A DNA stretch of 64,000 bases from Streptomyces lincolnensis. GTDB lineage: Bacteria; Actinomycetota; Actinomycetes; Streptomycetales; Streptomycetaceae. The notes beneath the pieces are model-generated. The model did not search any database, was not told where the DNA came from, and saw only the letters and a list, made by a program, of their open reading frames with translations. The stretch lies in the NCBI RefSeq assembly GCF_021173675.1, contig NZ_JAIHON010000012.1, positions 62,001 to 126,000 on the forward strand. The letters run 5' to 3'. Each line of letters opens with the position of its first letter. Position 1 is the stretch's first letter. Shown piece by piece: positions 60,342 through 64,000 of this stretch. Made by a program: the position numbers and the translations under genes.

Positions 60342-62885
60342 TCAGAGCCGTGGGTCGACCGGCTCCGACTCCAGCGCCAGGACGCCGAAGACCGCCTCGT
60401 GCACCCGCCACAGCGGCTCGCCCTCGGCGAGCCGGTCCAGCGCCTCCAGGCCGAGCGCGTACTCGCGGATCGCGAGCGAGCGCTTGTGGTTCAGGAAGCG
60501 TCCGCGCAGGCGGGTGAGGTTCTCCGGGCGGGTGTACTCCGGGCCGTAGATGATCCGCAGGTACTCGCGGCCGCGGCACTTGATGCCGGGCTGCACCAGG
60601 CGCCCCGCGTCGCTGCGTACGACCGCACCGAGCGGCTTGACGACCATGCCCTCGCCGCCGCGGCCGGTCATCTCCAGCCACCAGTCGACGCCGGCCCGCA
60701 CGGAGTCCGGGTCGGCGGTGTCGACGTACAGGCGCCGGGTGGTCTGGAGCAGGCCGGTGGAGTCGTTTTCCACGAGCCGGTCCAGCAGGGCCAGTTGCTC
60801 GTCGTGGGGCAGTCCGGCGAGGTTGCGGCCCTGGACGGCGAGGATCTGGAAGGGGGCCAGGCGGACGCCGTCCAGGCCGTCCGTGGTCCAGCAGTAGCGG
60901 CGGTAGGCGTCGGTGAACGCCGAGGCCGCGTCGGCCCGTTCGCGCTGGCGGGACAGCAGGTCCGTGACGTCGACGCCGCGCGCCGCCGCGCCCTCCAGGG
61001 CGGCCAGGGTCCCGGGGAAGACGGCGCCCGAGGCGGCGCCGACGGCCGCGTACTGGCTGCGCAGCAGACCGGCGGCCTTGAGCGACCACGGCATCAGCTC
61101 GGCGTCCAGCAGGAGCCAGTCCGTGGCCAGTTCGGACCACAGGCCGGCCTCGTCGATCGCCGTCCTGAGGCGGCCCAGGATCTCCTCCGTCACCGCGCCG
61201 TCGTCGAAGAACGGGCGGCCGGTGCGGGTGTACAGCGAGCCGGTCGGGCCGTCCACGCCGAAACGCTCGCGGGCCGTCTCCGCGTCCCGGCAGACCAGCG
61301 CGACCGCCCGCGAGCCCATGTGCTTCTCCTCGCACACGACCCGGGCGACGCCGTCCTCCTGGTACTGCCTGAAGGCCTCCTCCGGGTGCTCCAGGTAGCC
61401 CTCCACATGGCTGGTCGCCGTCGGTGCCATGGTCGGCGGCAGGTACGGCAGCAGCCGGGGGTCGACCGCGAAGCGGCTCATGACCTCCAGGGCCGCCGCC
61501 GCGTTCTCCTCGCGGACCGCGATCCGGCCCTGGTGGCGGGTCTCCACGACCCGGCGGCCGTGCACGTCGGCGAGGTCGAGCGGCCGTCCGTCGTGACCGC
61601 CGGGGGCCTCGGACCGCAGCGGCTTCACCGGCTCGTACCAGACCCGCTCCGCCGGTACGTCGACCAGTTCCCGCTCCGGGTAGCGCAGCGCGGTCAGCTT
61701 GCCGCCGAAGACGGCGCCGGTGTCCAGGCAGATGGTGTTGTTGAGCCAGGTGGCCTCCGGGACCGGGGTGTGGCCGTAGACCACGGCGGCCCGGCCGCGG
61801 TAGTCCTCGGCCCACGGGTAGCGCACCGGCAGCCCGAACTCGTCGGTCTCGCCGGTGGTGTCGCCGTACAGGGCGTGCGAGCGGACCCGGCCGGAGGTGC
61901 GGCCGTGGTACTTCTCCGGCAGACCTGCGTGGCAGACGACCAGGCGGCCGCCGTCAAGGACGTAGTGGCTGACGAGTCCGTCGATGAACTCCCGGACCTC
62001 GGCCAGGAATTCGTCCGAGGCCCCTTCCATCTGCTCGATCGTCTCGGCCAGACCGTGCGTGTGCTGGACCTTGCGGCCCTTGAGGTAACGGCCGTACTTG
62101 TTCTCGTGGTTGCCGGGCACGCACAGGGCGTTGCCCGACTTCACCATCGACATCACGCGGCGCAGTACGCCCGGGCTGTCGGGGCCGCGGTCGACGAGGT
62201 CGCCGATGAAGACGGCGGTGCGGCCCTCCGGGTGGACGCCGTCGACGTAGCCCAACTTGCCCAGCAGTGCTTCCAGTTCGCTCGCGCAGCCGTGGATGTC
62301 GCCGACGATGTCGAACGGGCCGGTGAGGTGGGCGAGGTCGTTGAAGCGCTTCTCGGTGACGATCGTGGCGTTGTCGATGTCCTCCACTCCGCGCAGGACG
62401 TGCACCTTGCGGAAGCCCTCGCGCTCCAGGTGGCGGACGGAGCGGCGGAGTTCGCGGATGTGGCGCTGGATGACCCGGCGCGGCATGTCGGCCCGGTCGG
62501 TGCGGGTGGCGTTGCGCTCGGCGCACACCTCCTCGGGCACGTCGAGCACGACGGCGATGGGCAGCACGTCGTGCTGCCGGGCCAGGTCGATCAGCTGCCG
62601 GCGGGAGTCCGACTGCACGCTGGTGGCGTCCACGACGGTACGGCGGCCGGCGGCCAGGCGCTTGCCGGCGATGTAGTGGAGCACGTCGAAGGCGTCCTTC
62701 GTCGCGCTCTGGTCGTTCTCGTCGTCGGAGACGAGGCCGCGGCAGAAGTCGGAGGAGATGATCTCGGTGGGCTTGAAGTGCCGTCGCGCGAAGGTGGACT
62801 TGCCGGAGCCGGAGGCGCCGACGAGGACGACGAGGGAGAGGTCGGTGACGGGCAGGACGCGCCCCTTGTGCTGAGTCTCGGTCAT
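60342..62885 (-). CDS. pnkp: Polynucleotide kinase-phosphatase/ligase Pnkp
   Basis: An 847-aa RNA-repair enzyme with three modules. A 5'-kinase (about 1-170) has Walker A GASGSGKST. A calcineurin-like 2',3'-phosphatase (about 175-480) has DIVGDIHG, GDLVDRGPDS and GNHENK. A C-terminal adenylyltransferase (about 500-847) has the nucleotidyl motif EEKHMGSRAV (lysine nucleophile) and late motifs GEGMVVKPL and QPGIKCRGREYLRIIYGPEY. This is the order of Clostridium thermocellum Pnkp. The enzyme heals and, with Hen1, seals cut RNA such as tRNAs cleaved by ribotoxins. The ATG at 62885 overlaps the hen1 stop as ATGA. Confidence 0.95.
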   Translation of the reverse strand: MTETQHKGRVLPVTDLSLVVLVGASGSGKSTFARRHFKPTEIISSDFCRGLVSDDENDQSATKDAFDVLHYIAGKRLAAGRRTVVDATSVQSDSRRQLIDLARQHDVLPIAVVLDVPEEVCAERNATRTDRADMPRRVIQRHIRELRRSVRHLEREGFRKVHVLRGVEDIDNATIVTEKRFNDLAHLTGPFDIVGDIHGCASELEALLGKLGYVDGVHPEGRTAVFIGDLVDRGPDSPGVLRRVMSMVKSGNALCVPGNHENKYGRYLKGRKVQHTHGLAETIEQMEGASDEFLAEVREFIDGLVSHYVLDGGRLVVCHAGLPEKYHGRTSGRVRSHALYGDTTGETDEFGLPVRYPWAEDYRGRAAVVYGHTPVPEATWLNNTICLDTGAVFGGKLTALRYPERELVDVPAERVWYEPVKPLRSEAPGGHDGRPLDLADVHGRRVVETRHQGRIAVREENAAAALEVMSRFAVDPRLLPYLPPTMAPTATSHVEGYLEHPEEAFRQYQEDGVARVVCEEKHMGSRAVALVCRDAETARERFGVDGPTGSLYTRTGRPFFDDGAVTEEILGRLRTAIDEAGLWSELATDWLLLDAELMPWSLKAAGLLRSQYAAVGAASGAVFPGTLAALEGAAARGVDVTDLLSRQRERADAASAFTDAYRRYCWTTDGLDGVRLAPFQILAVQGRNLAGLPHDEQLALLDRLVENDSTGLLQTTRRLYVDTADPDSVRAGVDWWLEMTGRGGEGMVVKPLGAVVRSDAGRLVQPGIKCRGREYLRIIYGPEYTRPENLTRLRGRFLNHKRSLAIREYALGLEALDRLAEGEPLWRVHEAVFGVLALESEPVDPRL

Positions 62886-64000
62886 GCCGCCTTCGCCTCC
62901 TTCTCGGCCTTCTCGGTCTTCTCGGTGGTGGCTGTGCTCAACTCGAAGACGGCCATCTGGGTGGGCGGTCCCACCTCCGGGTCGTCGGGGCCCACGGGGA
63001 CGAACTCCACGGTGTAGCCGTGCCGTTCGGCCACCGCGGTCGCCCAGGCGCGGAACTCCTCGCGGGTCCACTCGAAGCGGTGGTCGCCGTGCCGGACGTG
63101 GCCGGCCGGGAGGGTCTCCCAGCGGACGTTGTACTCGACGTTCGGGGTGGTCACGAGCACGGTGCGGGGGTGGGCGGCGCCGAACACCGCGTACTCCAGG
63201 GCGGGCAGCCGGGGCAGGTCGACGTGTTCGACGACCTCGCTGAGCACGGCGGCGTCGTACCCCTTGAGCCGGTTGTCGGTGTAGGCGAGCGAGCTCTGGA
63301 AGAGCTTCACGCGCGAGGCCTGCCGCTCCCCCATGCGGTCCAGCTTCAGCCGCCGGGAGGCGATGGTGAGGGCGCGCATCGACACGTCGGTGCCGACGAT
63401 CTCGGTGAACCGCGGGTCCTTGAGCAGTGCCTGCACCAACTGGCCCTGTCCGCAGCCAAGGTCGAGGACGCGGGCGGCGCCGGACTCCTTGAGCGCGGCG
63501 ACGATCGCGTCCCGGCGCTGCACGGCGAGCGGCGTCGGCTTCTCCTCGGTCTCGGCCTCCGCCCCGACCGCGTTGTCGATCTCCTCGACCTCGCGGTCGT
63601 CGGCCTCGGCCAGCCGCACCAGCTCCAGGGCCTCCATCGCCTGCCGGGTCAGCGACCAGCGGCGCGAGAGGTACCGGCTGGTGATCAGCTTCTGCTCGGG
63701 GTGCTCGGGCAGCCAGCCCTCACCGGCCCTGAGCAGCTTGTCGACCTCGTCGGAGGACACCCAGTAGTGCTTGGCGTCGTCGAGGACCGGGAGCAGGACG
63801 TACAGATGGCGCAGCGCCTCGGCGACGGTGAGCCGTGCGGACTCCAGTTCGAGCCGGACGTAGCGCGAGTCGCCCCATTCGGGGAACCGCGCGTCCAGGG
63901 CGACGGGCTGGGCGGTCACCGCCCAGCCCAGCGGCTCGAAGAGACGCCGTACGAGCTCCGGGCCGCCGCGGGCGGGCAGCGCGGGTACCTCCACGCGCAG
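62882..64000 (-). CDS. hen1: Hen1 3'-RNA 2'-O-methyltransferase (5' end outside window)
   Basis: C-terminal 372 residues of bacterial Hen1, which methylates the 2'-OH at the 3' end of a broken RNA so that the Pnkp-sealed site resists a second cut. The visible part covers the rest of the N-terminal ligase-activating region (RVEVPALPARGGPELVRRLFEPLGW) and the methyltransferase domain with motif I VLDLGCGQGQL. The metal motif EVVEHVDLPRL contains the ExxEH set, and later come TTPNVEYN and HRFEWTREEF. The frame runs through the right edge, so the first 120 or so residues are missing. It ends in a Lys/Glu/Thr/Ala-rich tail. It is coupled to pnkp. Confidence 0.95.
   Translation of the reverse strand: MRVEVPALPARGGPELVRRLFEPLGWAVTAQPVALDARFPEWGDSRYVRLELESARLTVAEALRHLYVLLPVLDDAKHYWVSSDEVDKLLRAGEGWLPEHPEQKLITSRYLSRRWSLTRQAMEALELVRLAEADDREVEEIDNAVGAEAETEEKPTPLAVQRRDAIVAALKESGAARVLDLGCGQGQLVQALLKDPRFTEIVGTDVSMRALTIASRRLKLDRMGERQASRVKLFQSSLAYTDNRLKGYDAAVLSEVVEHVDLPRLPALEYAVFGAAHPRTVLVTTPNVEYNVRWETLPAGHVRHGDHRFEWTREEFRAWATAVAERHGYTVEFVPVGPDDPEVGPPTQMAVFELSTATTEKTEKAEKEAKAA

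Overview
The window is high-GC DNA with the codon use, short intergenic gaps and gene families of a Streptomyces chromosome. The gene order (an ngcEF chitin-sugar transporter, aconitase, a second MurA-like gene, an arginine deiminase/ornithine carbamoyltransferase pair) resembles part of the S. coelicolor core, as far as I recall it. I see no rRNA, tRNA, CRISPR array or intact mobile element.

Region 1 (1-18200), sugar scavenging. At the left edge are a permease (cut by the window) and the lipoprotein of an NgcEFG-type GlcNAc/chitobiose importer, with a DasR-like site in front. Then comes a plant-polysaccharide block: a secreted GH92 mannosidase, a GH67 alpha-glucuronidase, a GH42 beta-galactosidase, a DUF624 membrane protein and an LplABC-type importer in one coupled operon, a CE7 acetyl-xylan esterase, and a secreted copper LPMO (AA10-CBM2) behind a perfect CebR-type box. 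Together these fit uptake and breakdown of glucuronoxylan fragments plus oxidative attack on cellulose.

Region 2 (17400-35300), housekeeping and envelope genes. It holds a DUF817 membrane protein, a GT4 glycosyltransferase with a TTA codon and its coupled partner, an orphan sensor kinase, aconitase with iron-box and TamR-like sites, a short SDR, a methyltransferase, an HTH-MurA fusion with a palindrome over its start region, a MacB-like ABC exporter whose permease is frameshifted, and a large secreted BNR/sortilin-type beta-propeller protein.

Region 3 (35500-46900), aromatic-acid CoA catabolism and arginine. RidA, acyl-CoA dehydrogenase, a benzoate/aminobenzoate-type CoA ligase, a PaaX-family regulator, a two-domain flavoprotein monooxygenase/OYE reductase and an enoyl-CoA hydratase look like a 2-aminobenzoyl-CoA or salicylyl-CoA pathway. 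Two separate promoters share a 13-base identical palindrome. An anti-sigma-type ATPase and the arcA/argF pair follow.

Region 4 (46900-64000), an NTP-dependent conflict/RiPP-like island and RNA repair. It contains an HExxH peptide-hydroxylase-type protein, a small FxsA-like peptide gene without the FxSxx terminus, a caspase-like protease with a C-terminal adaptor domain, an alpha/beta hydrolase, an FxsT-type vWA-like/NB-ARC/TPR protein, a MoxR AAA+ ATPase and a VMAP-type protein with an N-terminal adaptor domain. Next on the same strand is the Pnkp-Hen1 RNA-repair operon, whose hen1 runs off the right edge. This island is the most unusual part of the window.
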